From a virus: a stretch of DNA of 46,359 nucleotides. A model generated the notes under the pieces. It worked only from the letters and a program-made list of their open reading frames with translations. It did not search any database and had not been told where the DNA came from. This document shows positions 16,323-26,700 of the stretch, one piece after another. The position numbers and the translations under genes were made by a program. The stretch lies in IMG/VR virus record IMGVR_UViG_3300045999_002334, positions 1 to 46,359 of that record; one strand, written 5' to 3'. Position 1 is the first letter of the stretch, and the number at the start of each line of letters is the position of its first letter.

Positions 16323-17723
16323 ATGAGCCTACACACCGCTGCAAAAAACCTGTCAAGTAAAGGGCGTGGTAAAGACACGCTACTAGTCCATATGTCCCCA
16401 CGTGAAGTTCAGGGGTTACAGGCGCTTGCCAAATCTAAAGGTGGTTCACTTACTATTAACCCGGAAACAGGCTTAGTTGAAGCTGGCTTTTTAGAGCAAG
16501 TTCTTCCTGTTGTTGCTGCCGCTGCGGCTACTTATTTTACGGCTGGCGCTGCTGCGCCTACTTTAGCCACTGCTTTAGGTAGTTCTACGGCTGGTGGTAT
16601 CTTGGCTGGTGCCGGTGCTGGTGCTCTTATCGGTGGTGGTTCTGCTGCACTGCAAGGTAAAGATGCAAGTCAAGGCGCTCTCTATGGTGGTTTAGGTGGT
16701 GCTATTTCTGGTGGTTTAGGCGCTTACGGAGATGCTAATGTATTTGGAGTTGGAACTGATGCTGCTACTAAAACAGGCACTCAGGTAGGCACGCAGGCAG
16801 CAACAACCGGTGTGGATGCGGCGGGTAATGCGGTTTCTATGGCAAGCCCAACAGCAAGTACAGGGTTTATTAGCCCTGAAACGGGTATGGCTGTTACGCC
16901 TCCGCCTGCGGCTAATTTAAATGTTGGTGATGTAGAAGCACAGATGGGCGGTTTTTATGGCGGCCGAGCACCGGTAAATCCATACGCAGATATGACCAAC
17001 GCCCAGATTACTACGGCTACAGGCATTCAACCTTCACCTGCCCCACCCCCAACGTACTTCCAAGAAGCAAACAAACTGACTCAAGCAGGTATTTTGGCAT
17101 TACCGGGTTTAGGTGCTGCTGCTGGAGATAGTTACAACCCGCCAGGTAGCGAGCAATACGACGAGAATAGCCCCTACCGCATGCGCTTATCCAAGAACTT
17201 TCAAGGCTCTACACCCGTTAGACCTAACCCATATTACCGAGCACAATACGCTCAGGGCGGTATGGTAGCTATGGCTCCCGGTGGTTTAACTTCGCTTCAA
17301 AACAATATGTACCCGCAAGGACAACAAGTTAATACGCAGTTCGCTACACCAACGCAAATGCCAACCAGCGCAGAAGTAGTGCGTTCAGACTACGATGCAC
17401 CAACTAACCCGTACAGCGGTCAAATGATGGCTAAAGGTGGTATTGCAAACTTAGGAGGGTACTCAGATGGCGGTCGAATGCTTAAAGGTCCTGGCGATGG
17501 TATGTCTGATAGTATTCCTGGTGTTATCGGTGGTAGACAGCCTGCTCGGTTGGCTGATGGCGAGTTCGTAGTTCCTGCTGATGTAGTTAGCCACTTAGGT
17601 AACGGGTCTACTGATGCTGGCGCCAAGAAGCTATACGCCATGATGGCTAAGGTTCGCCAAGCACGTACAGGTAAGAAGAAACAAGCTCCTGCTGTTAAAT
17701 CTGCTAAATACATGCCAGCATGA
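16323..17723 (+). CDS. Internal/tail protein with Gly-Ala-rich hydrophobic region
   Basis: A 466-residue protein. The conserved N-terminal segment (VHMSPREVQGLQALAKSKGG, then NPETGLVEAGFLEQVLP) is followed by a long Gly/Ala-rich hydrophobic stretch (about 60-140) able to enter membranes. The Pro/Gln-rich middle is probably disordered. The C-terminal region has GDGMSDSIPGVIGGRQPARL and ADGEFVVPADVVSHLGNGS (about 390-430), a recurrent module in phage virion proteins. It heads a cluster of four further virion genes ending in the giant protein, consistent with an ejected or inner-core protein. No enzyme motif seen. Confidence 0.6.
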   Translation: MSLHTAAKNLSSKGRGKDTLLVHMSPREVQGLQALAKSKGGSLTINPETGLVEAGFLEQVLPVVAAAAATYFTAGAAAPTLATALGSSTAGGILAGAGAGALIGGGSAALQGKDASQGALYGGLGGAISGGLGAYGDANVFGVGTDAATKTGTQVGTQAATTGVDAAGNAVSMASPTASTGFISPETGMAVTPPPAANLNVGDVEAQMGGFYGGRAPVNPYADMTNAQITTATGIQPSPAPPPTYFQEANKLTQAGILALPGLGAAAGDSYNPPGSEQYDENSPYRMRLSKNFQGSTPVRPNPYYRAQYAQGGMVAMAPGGLTSLQNNMYPQGQQVNTQFATPTQMPTSAEVVRSDYDAPTNPYSGQMMAKGGIANLGGYSDGGRMLKGPGDGMSDSIPGVIGGRQPARLADGEFVVPADVVSHLGNGSTDAGAKKLYAMMAKVRQARTGKKKQAPAVKSAKYMPA

Positions 17724-18136
17724 CGTTAAAAGTTCAGCCGGTACCGGTTCAGCTTGTTAATCAACTTTGGGAGAAGGTAGAGCCTTTTATCAAAAGTGCT
17801 GAAGAAAAAGCGGGTGTTACGGAATATACGGCGGAACAGATTAAGGTTTATTTAGTTCTCGGCGAGTGGATGTTGCTAGTAGCTACTGATGAGGCTAATG
17901 AAATACATGGTGCGGCTACGGTTAGCTTTATTAATTATCCTAACGACAGAGTTGCTTTTATTACCATGATAGGTGGAAAATTAGTATCAAACCCAGAGAC
18001 TTTTGCGCAGATGTCTGCTATCTTTAAAGTCAACGGAGCTACTAAAATTCAAGGGATGGCAAGAGAGTCTATTGCTCGCTTGTGGAAACGGTTTGGCTTT
18101 GTTGAAAAAGCTACTTTAGTGGAAACTAAAATATGA
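17720..18136 (+). CDS. GNAT-fold protein, T7 gp13-like
   Basis: A 138-residue protein with the GNAT acetyltransferase strand order: VYLVLGEWMLLVATDE, IHGAATVSFINYPND, RVAFITMIGG and a C-terminal helix-strand (SIARLWKRFGFVEKATLVETK). T7 gp13, needed for assembly of the ejectosome proteins, has a related fold, and small GNAT-like genes sit at the same position in other short-tailed phages. No clear Q/RxxGxG/A acetyl-CoA loop is visible, so it may be structural, not catalytic. It overlaps both neighbours as ATGA. Confidence 0.65.
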   Translation: MTLKVQPVPVQLVNQLWEKVEPFIKSAEEKAGVTEYTAEQIKVYLVLGEWMLLVATDEANEIHGAATVSFINYPNDRVAFITMIGGKLVSNPETFAQMSAIFKVNGATKIQGMARESIARLWKRFGFVEKATLVETKI

Positions 18137-19311
18137 GTATTTTAAAATCTAAACACAGCGGTTGGACATGGGAAATGAAACGCACGCCTTTTGGCGGTGG
18201 TGGAAGTCCAGGTAGCACTACTACTCAAACTTCTAACATTCCGGAATATGCACGTCCGTATGTTGAGAACATGCTTGGCGCAACGCAGTCTCAATTATTT
18301 GACACTACTACAGACCCAGAAACCGGTGAAAGACAGATTACTGGTTTTAAACCGTATCAAGCATACAGCCAAAACGTAAACGACTACTTTGCTGGCTTCT
18401 CACCACTACAACAGCAAGCGCAAAGCGAAATTAGCAATTTAAGAACACCTGGGCAGTTTGGTATGGGCACTGATTTAGCCGGCCAAGCAGGTGCAGGACA
18501 GTTAAGCACAACAGCTCCAGCTATGGGGTATGGCGCACAAGGTGCAGGCATTGGTGCTTTAGGCGTTGGCGCTTCTCAAATGGGTTTTGGTGCTGGACAA
18601 GCATTTGAAAATAAAGCGACTAACGCCGGTGATGTTGCACGTTACATGTCACCGTACATGCAAAACGTGGTTGACTACCAAAAGTCTCAGGCGTTACGTG
18701 ACTTCCAAATGGGTCAGCCTATGATGCAAGCTAAGGCTGTTGGTCAAGGCGCCTTTGGTGGTAATCGTTTGGCCTTACAACAGTCTGAAGCGCAGCGTGG
18801 TTTGATGTCACAGTTGCAAGGGATTCAAGCTACAGGCACACAAAAGGCATTTGAAGATGCGCAGCGCCAGCAGCAGTTTGGTGCTCAATTAGGGTTACAA
18901 GGTTTGGGTGCTGGTTATCAAGGGCTTAATGTTGGTTTGCAGGGAGTTCAGTCTGGGTTACAGGGTATTAATACTGCCCAACAAGGGTACAGTGGGGCTA
19001 CTCAAGCTGGCGGCACATTAGGTAATATCGGTGCTCAGCAGTCTCAATCTGACTTAGCGCGTATTGCTTTGTTAAATGAGATTGGCGGTAAGATGCAAGG
19101 CTTTGAGCAAGGTAAGATTAACCAAGCTATTCAAGATTACGGCACTGCGCAGCAGTATCCAGTGATGCAGTTGGGTTTAATGTCAAACATGCTCCGTGGA
19201 TTACCAATGCAATCTACTACAACGCAAATGTACCAAGCGCAACCCGGTATGGCGCAACAAGCTGCTGGTATGGGTCTTGGAGCTCTCGGCGCATACAAAG
19301 CGTTTAGTTAA
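18133..19311 (+). CDS. Gln/Gly-rich internal virion protein
   Basis: A 392-residue protein very rich in Gln, Gly and Ala. After a Gly/Thr-rich start (RTPFGGGGSPGSTTTQT) it has IPEYARPYVENMLGATQSQL (about 37-56). A helical segment contains KATNAGDVARYMSPYMQNVV (about 160-180) and QSQALRDFQMGQPMMQAKAV. Heptad-like LQGxGAGYQGLN repeats lie around 255-300. The start at 18133 overlaps the GNAT-like gene as ATGA; ATG 18175 is an alternative. It resembles the middle internal virion proteins of podoviruses, probably helical and released into the host, although that is not proven. Confidence 0.6.
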   Translation: MSILKSKHSGWTWEMKRTPFGGGGSPGSTTTQTSNIPEYARPYVENMLGATQSQLFDTTTDPETGERQITGFKPYQAYSQNVNDYFAGFSPLQQQAQSEISNLRTPGQFGMGTDLAGQAGAGQLSTTAPAMGYGAQGAGIGALGVGASQMGFGAGQAFENKATNAGDVARYMSPYMQNVVDYQKSQALRDFQMGQPMMQAKAVGQGAFGGNRLALQQSEAQRGLMSQLQGIQATGTQKAFEDAQRQQQFGAQLGLQGLGAGYQGLNVGLQGVQSGLQGINTAQQGYSGATQAGGTLGNIGAQQSQSDLARIALLNEIGGKMQGFEQGKINQAIQDYGTAQQYPVMQLGLMSNMLRGLPMQSTTTQMYQAQPGMAQQAAGMGLGALGAYKAFS

Positions 19312-19320
19312 GGAACTACT

Positions 19321-20745
19321 ATGAATTCATCTATGCCACAAAGCGGCGCAGCACCTTCTTCCCCTAACGCAATGCCGGGCGGTTTAGGCGCTATTCTTCA
19401 GCAACCAAATCAAGCACCAAAAGGAGCTTCTGCGGGAGATATGGCAGCCATGATGGCTATGGCTAAAGAGTTGCCTGATAGTGAACTGGCTGACGTTTTA
19501 AACGGTAGAAGCATCCGTATTCCACAATCGCTTGCCATGATAGTGGCAATGGGACGTAAGCAGCTACGCAATGCGATGCAGGGTGCACAGGCGCAACAAC
19601 AAGCCCAACAACCCAGCGTTAAAGACCGGTTCCTTGCAGAAGAAGCACAGATGGCGGCTGCACCGCAGGGTGGCATAGACCAACTACCTGCACCCAATAT
19701 GGACTCCGTGGACATGGCTGGTGGCGGTATTGTGGCGTTCCAAGATAATCAAGACCAGCCCGTACGCGAAGGCATGCCTTCTTTTGCCGAAGGTTCAGAA
19801 ACAGACAAGAAGATACTTGAGTTTCTAAAAAATGCTCCCGGAGCCCTTGTAGACAAGTTTAAGCAGTTAAATCAACCACGTGGGACAACGTTTGCGGGCA
19901 CACAAGCTGAACTTGATGCTATGGTTCAACGGGGTAGAATGCCTAAACGCGCTGCCGCTGAAACACCCGCTAGCTCAAATAAACAATATACAGCGCAAGA
20001 ACTGGACGATATAGCACGAGGCCAAGGGGTGTTTCCAGAAGGCTCTTCGGCGTTGCCTACCGGTTTAGATGTGCCTACTCCTCCTAAAAAAGATACTCCT
20101 AAAAAAGCAGGTCTACCTGCAATAGCTCAAAGCGACCAACCCGCAAGAAGCCAAGCAGAACAAGATTATCTAGCTCAGTTGGCTGGTGTTGGAGAAAAAA
20201 CGCGTGCAGGTATTGCCGGTCTTAAGAACGAAGCGCAGTCTCAGATGCTGTTTGATGCCATGTCTGCCTTGCTGGGTAATCGTAATATTGCTGAAGCAGG
20301 TTCTAAGTTTGGTCAGTTGGCGTCCGGACGCCTTGGCGCTATGAACAAAGAACGTCGTTCGATTGAGAAAGAAGCTAACGAGTACGACCTTAACTTGGCT
20401 AGATACCGTGCAGCACTTGATGCTGGTGATAAAGACCGTGCGTTTAAATACAAGCAAGCCGCCGACGAGAACAGATACCGTATGGCTATGGTTAATAAGC
20501 CTGACTCCGGTATTGCTATGCTTAACGCGCTCAAAGATCCTAAGATGATGGAGCTTTACCAGCAGATGAATATGGCTAAGAAGCCAACTGATGTTGTGTC
20601 CAGAAAAGACGCAATGGAAGATTTTAATAAATACCCAAGTTTAAAACGGCAGTATGGTGATTTTGAAACGTATTTTAGAACTATTAATAACCAATTACTA
20701 TCTGCTACAATTCCTGGACAAGGCGCAGTTACTAGACCCTTCTAG
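19321..20745 (+). CDS. Internal virion protein, Ala/Gln-rich
   Basis: A 474-residue protein with a Pro/Ser/Met-rich disordered start and a helical segment MAMAKELPDSELADVLNG followed by RIPQSLAMIVAMGRKQLRNA (about 47-85). A MAGGGIVAFQDNQDQPVREG stretch (about 131-150) resembles the GGMVAMAPGG motif of the gene at 16323. The C-terminal half is strongly helical and charged (AMNKERRSIEKEANEYDLNL, about 340-360). There are no catalytic motifs. It directly precedes the giant gene and probably belongs to the same inner-core complex. Confidence 0.6.
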   Translation: MNSSMPQSGAAPSSPNAMPGGLGAILQQPNQAPKGASAGDMAAMMAMAKELPDSELADVLNGRSIRIPQSLAMIVAMGRKQLRNAMQGAQAQQQAQQPSVKDRFLAEEAQMAAAPQGGIDQLPAPNMDSVDMAGGGIVAFQDNQDQPVREGMPSFAEGSETDKKILEFLKNAPGALVDKFKQLNQPRGTTFAGTQAELDAMVQRGRMPKRAAAETPASSNKQYTAQELDDIARGQGVFPEGSSALPTGLDVPTPPKKDTPKKAGLPAIAQSDQPARSQAEQDYLAQLAGVGEKTRAGIAGLKNEAQSQMLFDAMSALLGNRNIAEAGSKFGQLASGRLGAMNKERRSIEKEANEYDLNLARYRAALDAGDKDRAFKYKQAADENRYRMAMVNKPDSGIAMLNALKDPKMMELYQQMNMAKKPTDVVSRKDAMEDFNKYPSLKRQYGDFETYFRTINNQLLSATIPGQGAVTRPF

Positions 20746-20776
20746 CATCGCCAGCTAGTTACTTGAGTAAAGACAT

Positions 20777-23700
20777 ATGCCATATTTGCGTTTGCCTGAT
20801 GGTTCCTACATGGAAGTGCCCGAAGGGGTATCACAGAGCGAAGCGCTCGCTCACGCAAGACAAAAATACGGTGATTTATTTAAGCAAGGTGCTAAAACAG
20901 GCCCTAAAACAGGTGCTGGCGCTGCACTCGGTAGCGGTACTGAATCTTTTATTAGCTCATTGCGCACAGGCGCAGAAGGCATATTCTCCCCTGAAGAAGC
21001 GGCGCGTAAAGGTTTAGAACGAGAAGAAGCCCGTGCAAGCAAGTATGCTGAGCAAGTTGGGTTAGACAAGCTAAAAGAAGCCTACGAAAAACAAGGTTTT
21101 ACTGGTGCTGTTGGCGAAGTAGGTCGTCAAATTCCTTTAGCTCTTCTTGAACAAGCGCCTAATATTGCGGCTACATTAGCTAGCGCTAAACTTGGCGCTG
21201 TTGCAGGTTCTCCATTTGGTCCTGTTGGTGCTGGTATTGGCGCTCTTGGTGGTGCTATTGCCCCTTCCGCTTTACAGCTTTTTGGTTCTAACATCCAACG
21301 GCAAGCGGCTGAACAACAGGCTACGGGGCAACCACTAGATATTAGCCGTAGCGCCGCAGCTGGTGCAACTGCGCTACAAGCCCCCCTTGATGTAGCTGCT
21401 ACCTTTATTCCGTTGGGCGGTAGGATTGCCGGTAAGATTTTTGGTCCGGAAGTTGAAAAACTTCTGATGCGTGGCGGTACAGAAGCTGCAGAAAAGCTAG
21501 CTAAAGAGTCGTTTGCTAAGACACTGACTAAAGGTGTGGCTATTGGTGCTGCCGCAGAAGTTCCGACTGAAGTTACACAGCAAATGCTGGAACGTGCGCA
21601 AGCAGGGCTTGACTTAACTTCCCCTGATGCGCTTAAAGAATACGGCGAAGTTGCATATCAGGCTAGTTTGTTGTCGCCTATTGGTGGCGCTGGTCGTTTT
21701 GCAGATAAGTCTGGTGCACGAGATCAGGTAGCAGCACAAGCACGAGAAAAAGAAGAAATTGCTCGTGTTGCCGAAGAACAACGTAAACAATCCCCAGAGT
21801 ACAGGGCTGAATTAGAAACCCAACGCAACGATTTGCAGGGGCGCATTACTGAAATTCAATCGGTTCTTAAAGACCCGCGTCTTGATAAAGAAGCCGTTGA
21901 AGAAGGTAAAAAAGAAATTAAAGACCTTCAGGCCCAAATTAAAGAAATCGTTGGCGAACTAAAAACAGCCGGCGCTCCAACTGAAACTTTTAGTATTGAC
22001 CAAGCTATTGCTGAGCGTAAAGCACAAGAAGAGGCAGAAGTTGCTAAAACTGCAGAAGCAGAGAAGGTTAAACAAGATTCACAGGGGTTCATTAAAGAAC
22101 ACCAAGCCCTTTCAAGCACAGTAGACTACCTGCAAACTAAATTGCAGAACGCCATGAAAGAGGGCAACCTCGATCAAATTGAGAATTTTGGTGACTTGCT
22201 TGACAAGAAAAATGCCGAGTTAGCGCAGCTATCTGACTTAGCACAACGTGCTGGTATAAACGTACGTACCCCTGAAGCGCAATTAAAGAGCGCTAGCGCG
22301 GCATTACGTAAAGCCCAAAAAAAACTATCTGACGCTAGCGAAGACGCAGATTTAACTCCAGAGAAACGCAAAGAATTAATTCAAGGTGTTAAAGATGCGC
22401 AGGCAGGCGTTGAAAAATTAAGAAAAGAAGTTGATGACCGTAAAGAAGGGCAGCAAGCAAGTGCTGAACTGGCGGCTAAACAACAAGAGCGTCTGCAAGG
22501 GCCTACCAAATACAACAAAAAAACCGGTCAATTTGAGGTTCTTAGCGAAGAAGAAATTAGCGAGCCAATTGACATGGCTGCGTACGAGCTCAAAGCTAAT
22601 GAGATTACCAACAACCGTCTTGCTGGTTTAGCGGCGGCAGCTACTGAACGGCAAAGAGCCTTCGGTGAAATGGATACTGCGCAAGAAGTTGCTACAAATA
22701 TCGAAGATGGCAAGTTGTTTAATACGTCTGCTAAGCTGCTTGGTCTGCCAACTAACGCTGGTAAAAATGGTAATTGGGATTTTAGCGACCCTAAAGAAGC
22801 GGGGCTTTTGCTTAAAGAAGTAACGTCTACGCTTGACCAAATTGAAAGAGACCGCGCGATAGCAGAACAGTATGGGATGGATTTACCTGCAGACCCACGT
22901 ACGCCATACCTAGAACAGATTTTTGAAAAGGTAAGCGGTGTAGCTGCAGTTGAAAAAGCGGAGTTACCTAAAGCTAAAGTAGATGCTCGTAGAAATCTAC
23001 GCTACCGTGAAGCTGAAATTCCAGCAGCTCAGAAGCTGTTCAAGCCCGACCTGCCAGTTGGTGAGTACACGCCTAAGCATCTTGAAAAAATACGTAATGA
23101 GCTTAACGAGGTAAATCGTTTGCTCAAAGCAGATGTTGATTTTGACGCATCAAAGAAAAAACAAATTGCTGCTCTTAAGCGTCAAGCAAGTAAAGCTAAA
23201 AAAACTGCAGAGAAAAAAGACATTTCTGCTGCAGATAAAAAAGCAGCTAAAGACTTAATCAAGCGTATTGATGCAGATATTGAACGGGTTAAAAATACAG
23301 ACCGGCTTAATGAAGGCGTAAAAGAAAGACTTGAACGCCGTAAAGCACGTCTTGAGAACGAGATTCTTGACGCTACCTTACCCATACGTGCCAAAGGTAA
23401 AGCGCCTAAATACCTGCGTATTGAGTCTGATATTGAAACGCTTAACAATCAACTAAAAGAAGCTACTGCTCCTAGTGAAATTAAACGTTTACAGAACCGT
23501 ATTGCTAATGCGGAAGCTAAACTGGTTAAAGTAAAGAAAACTTCACGGCTACCTGAAGGTGGCGCTAGAGGCGAGCGTGTTGTGGGTGCCGCAAAAGAAG
23601 GCACAGCGCTTACTGAAATCCAAGATGCAATTGACCAGCTTCGTAAGGGTGAGTTTATGGGTGGTGCTGCTGCCACCGAATCTACTCTTGAAGGGCAGTC

Positions 23701-26700
23701 TCGTCCGTTAATTCTTCGTGGTATCCGCAACGATGTAGACACGCTTATCATGGCGGCTATTTCTGACATCAACATTGGTCGTCGTAGTCGTAAAGAAGCG
23801 GACATGACCATCGACGAGCAGAAAGAGTTTGCTACTATTGTTGAGCAGCTGCTGTTAAGCAAAGCAGCTAAGGCTACAGGTTGGCGCGCTAAGATACAAA
23901 GAAACCCTGAAACTGCAGAAGAAACGGCTATTTCTCAAGCGTTTAAAGATGCCGGTTTTGACTTTGGTAATAAGACCGCTTACGAACAATACATTGATGC
24001 TATTGGCAAAGCTGGCTTACGCGACGAAGATATTGTTGCTAATTATGGCGAAGCCAATAAGCAAATCGAACGTATACGTAATAATCTTGACACGCTGATT
24101 GACAAGAAAAACGACCTTGAAGATAAGCTAAAAAGTGCTACTGATAGAGAGCTTGTTGACACCTACAAAAAGCAAATTGATCGTTTAGCTAAGTCCATAA
24201 AAGAAGCCGATAAAGCATACGACGACGCTAAGGCCGAATTTGTTAGGGGTGAAAAAGAAGGCAAGGGTGAGATTCGCACCGGTATGCGGGAGCAAGAGCG
24301 CATCGATATTAGAGATACGCTTGATAAACTTAAGCAATCGTTTGGTTCTGACCGTGCAGTATTAGTTGAAGCGCCGGAAATTACTGCTGAAAGCATGCCT
24401 GATATTGATGGCGAGCCAAAAGAATTATCCAAGCTGCGTAATACTGCTAATGCGTTCTTAGAATCTACAAACGGCATACTGCGTGGTTTAGGCGAAGCTT
24501 TACGTATCTTTACCCCTGTAGACGTGCGTAAGTCTAAAGCTATTCTTGACGACTTTAATACGCAAAAGCAAACCGCTCTTGACTTCATGCGGGACATTGC
24601 TGGCAGTAAAGAAGACAAAGCGTCGTTCTTCAACAAGGTAATTGTCGCTACCAAGAAAGATAAAGAAGCTGCTGAAGCTGAAGTAGAAGCTAACGCTGCT
24701 GAAAAAGAATCAAAGACAAAGGGCGATAAATTAATTAATGCTAGCTTACGTCGTAAAGCCGATAAACTTCGTAGCCAAGCTGATGCTTTACGTAAAGAAG
24801 TTAATAACGACATTAACGAGACGCTTGAGCAGGTTAGAAGTACGATTGCCGTTGCTGAAGGCGCTGCCAAACAAAAACTTGACGCTGACTTTAAACAGTT
24901 CTTTGACCAACTTAAAGAAAACAATTCAAACTACCTAGAAGCGTCTCAAGCGTACCAAAAGGCGCGCGACTCGTACTATACCAAGAAACGTGCGGAAGCA
25001 GGCGCTGCTAGAGCCGCCCAAGAAGGCACCGACAGAGAGCGCTTGGCTAAGTCCCTTAAAAAAGGTGAGCAAGAAGGCCGTCAAAAAGTAGGTCTTGGTT
25101 TACCCGGTAAAAAAGTAGAAGCGGTTGTAACGCAGACGGTATTAAGTAACTTAGCGTTCACTAACATGAGCAAAAAAGTTACTACCATGCGTAAGTTATT
25201 TGACGCAATTGGTAAAGCTGAAGGCGTTGAAGCCGTAGCAAATGCAAAAGAAGCCTATGCTAATGAAGTTATTAAAACTCGTGCTTATGCAGAACGTGAA
25301 GGTTTTGGTCTTGGTCAAGGCGAACTTGGTGATTTGTTTATCCAGCTTGGCAAAGTAGCAGCTGATTCTCCTGAAGGCAAGGCGCTTACCAGAGACATTA
25401 ACAAACTTCGCGCGCAAGCCGAAGAAGACGCCGCACGCCTTAGTGTTGTGCAGCGCCGCAGAAAAGAAGTCGGTCCTGAAGGGTCAATTGAGCGTGAAGA
25501 TAAACTTAAGTCTATTCAAGCCGAGCAGACTGAAGAAACCAAACGTAAGATTGAGCGCCGTAAGCAGGTTGTTACCGAGAAACAACGCACAAAAATACGT
25601 GAAACAGTTGAAAAAGAACTTGCCGCAGCTAACGCAAAAGAAATTAAAAAAGCCCCCGAAGGCGCCACAGCGGCGCAAAGAAAAGCAATTAACGCGGCCA
25701 ACGACAAGATCCGTATTGCAAGGCAAGCGTTACAAGCGGAGCTTGATGTTATTACGGGCGCAGATTTTGACGTTCTTAGAAACCGTGGGCGCATCAAACA
25801 AGAAGCCTCTGATCGGCTGTATAAAAAATCTGCGTTTGAAAGCCAACGTGATAACGAGCTAGCCCGGGTTCTTAAAAAGCAAGACTTAATTGAAACAAAA
25901 GCAACCGGCGCAAAACTTAAACCAGCCGAGCAAAACTTCTTAGATAAATACGGTTCAGAACTTACGGAAGCTGAAGAAGCGTTAATTAAAAAAGCTGAAG
26001 CCGTAGGCAAAGGCGCTAAAGGCTACATAGAAAGCAAAGAAACGGAACGTAAACAGCAAGTTGCTACAACAGAAATTCAACTACAAAAACCGCTTAGCGA
26101 AAAAGAAAAGTTTGATAGAAATGAACGCATCAAACAGGTTAAGGGCCGTGTAAAAGAAAAACTTCTTAGCGACGAATTTAGTAAAGCAGTTAAGCAGCTT
26201 GACGTTGAAAAAGCAGGTTACGAGTCCGTAGGTATTACTGAAGCGGAGTTCAAAAAACTCGTAACCAAAGCCGAAGAACAGCGCCTTAATTTCTTCCTTA
26301 ACGAGATCGAAGAGTCCAAGATTGACATAGATGACTTTAGCGGTCTGCACGAGGGCATGAAAGGCGACTGGGACCCACGTATTGAGAAACCAATTACTGG
26401 CGCCGGTGTAAGTTCTACTGTTGCACAACGTGTTGTTGACAAACTTAAACTGCCAAAAGGGCTCAAGGTTCTTGTTCTTGAGAAGCTGACGCCTACATTA
26501 CGCGGTGCTATTGCAAAGGGCGGCTACACAGATATTGAGATTGACGGTGTTCGTGGCGGTGTAATGCCTGACGGTACAGTCTTTGTTGTGGCTAATAACC
26601 ACGCAGATATTAAAGACGTTGAGCGTACCCTAGCGCACGAAATTACAGGTCACTTGGGCGTTGAGGGTGTACTTGGGCAGGCTGGCATGGATGCGCTTGC

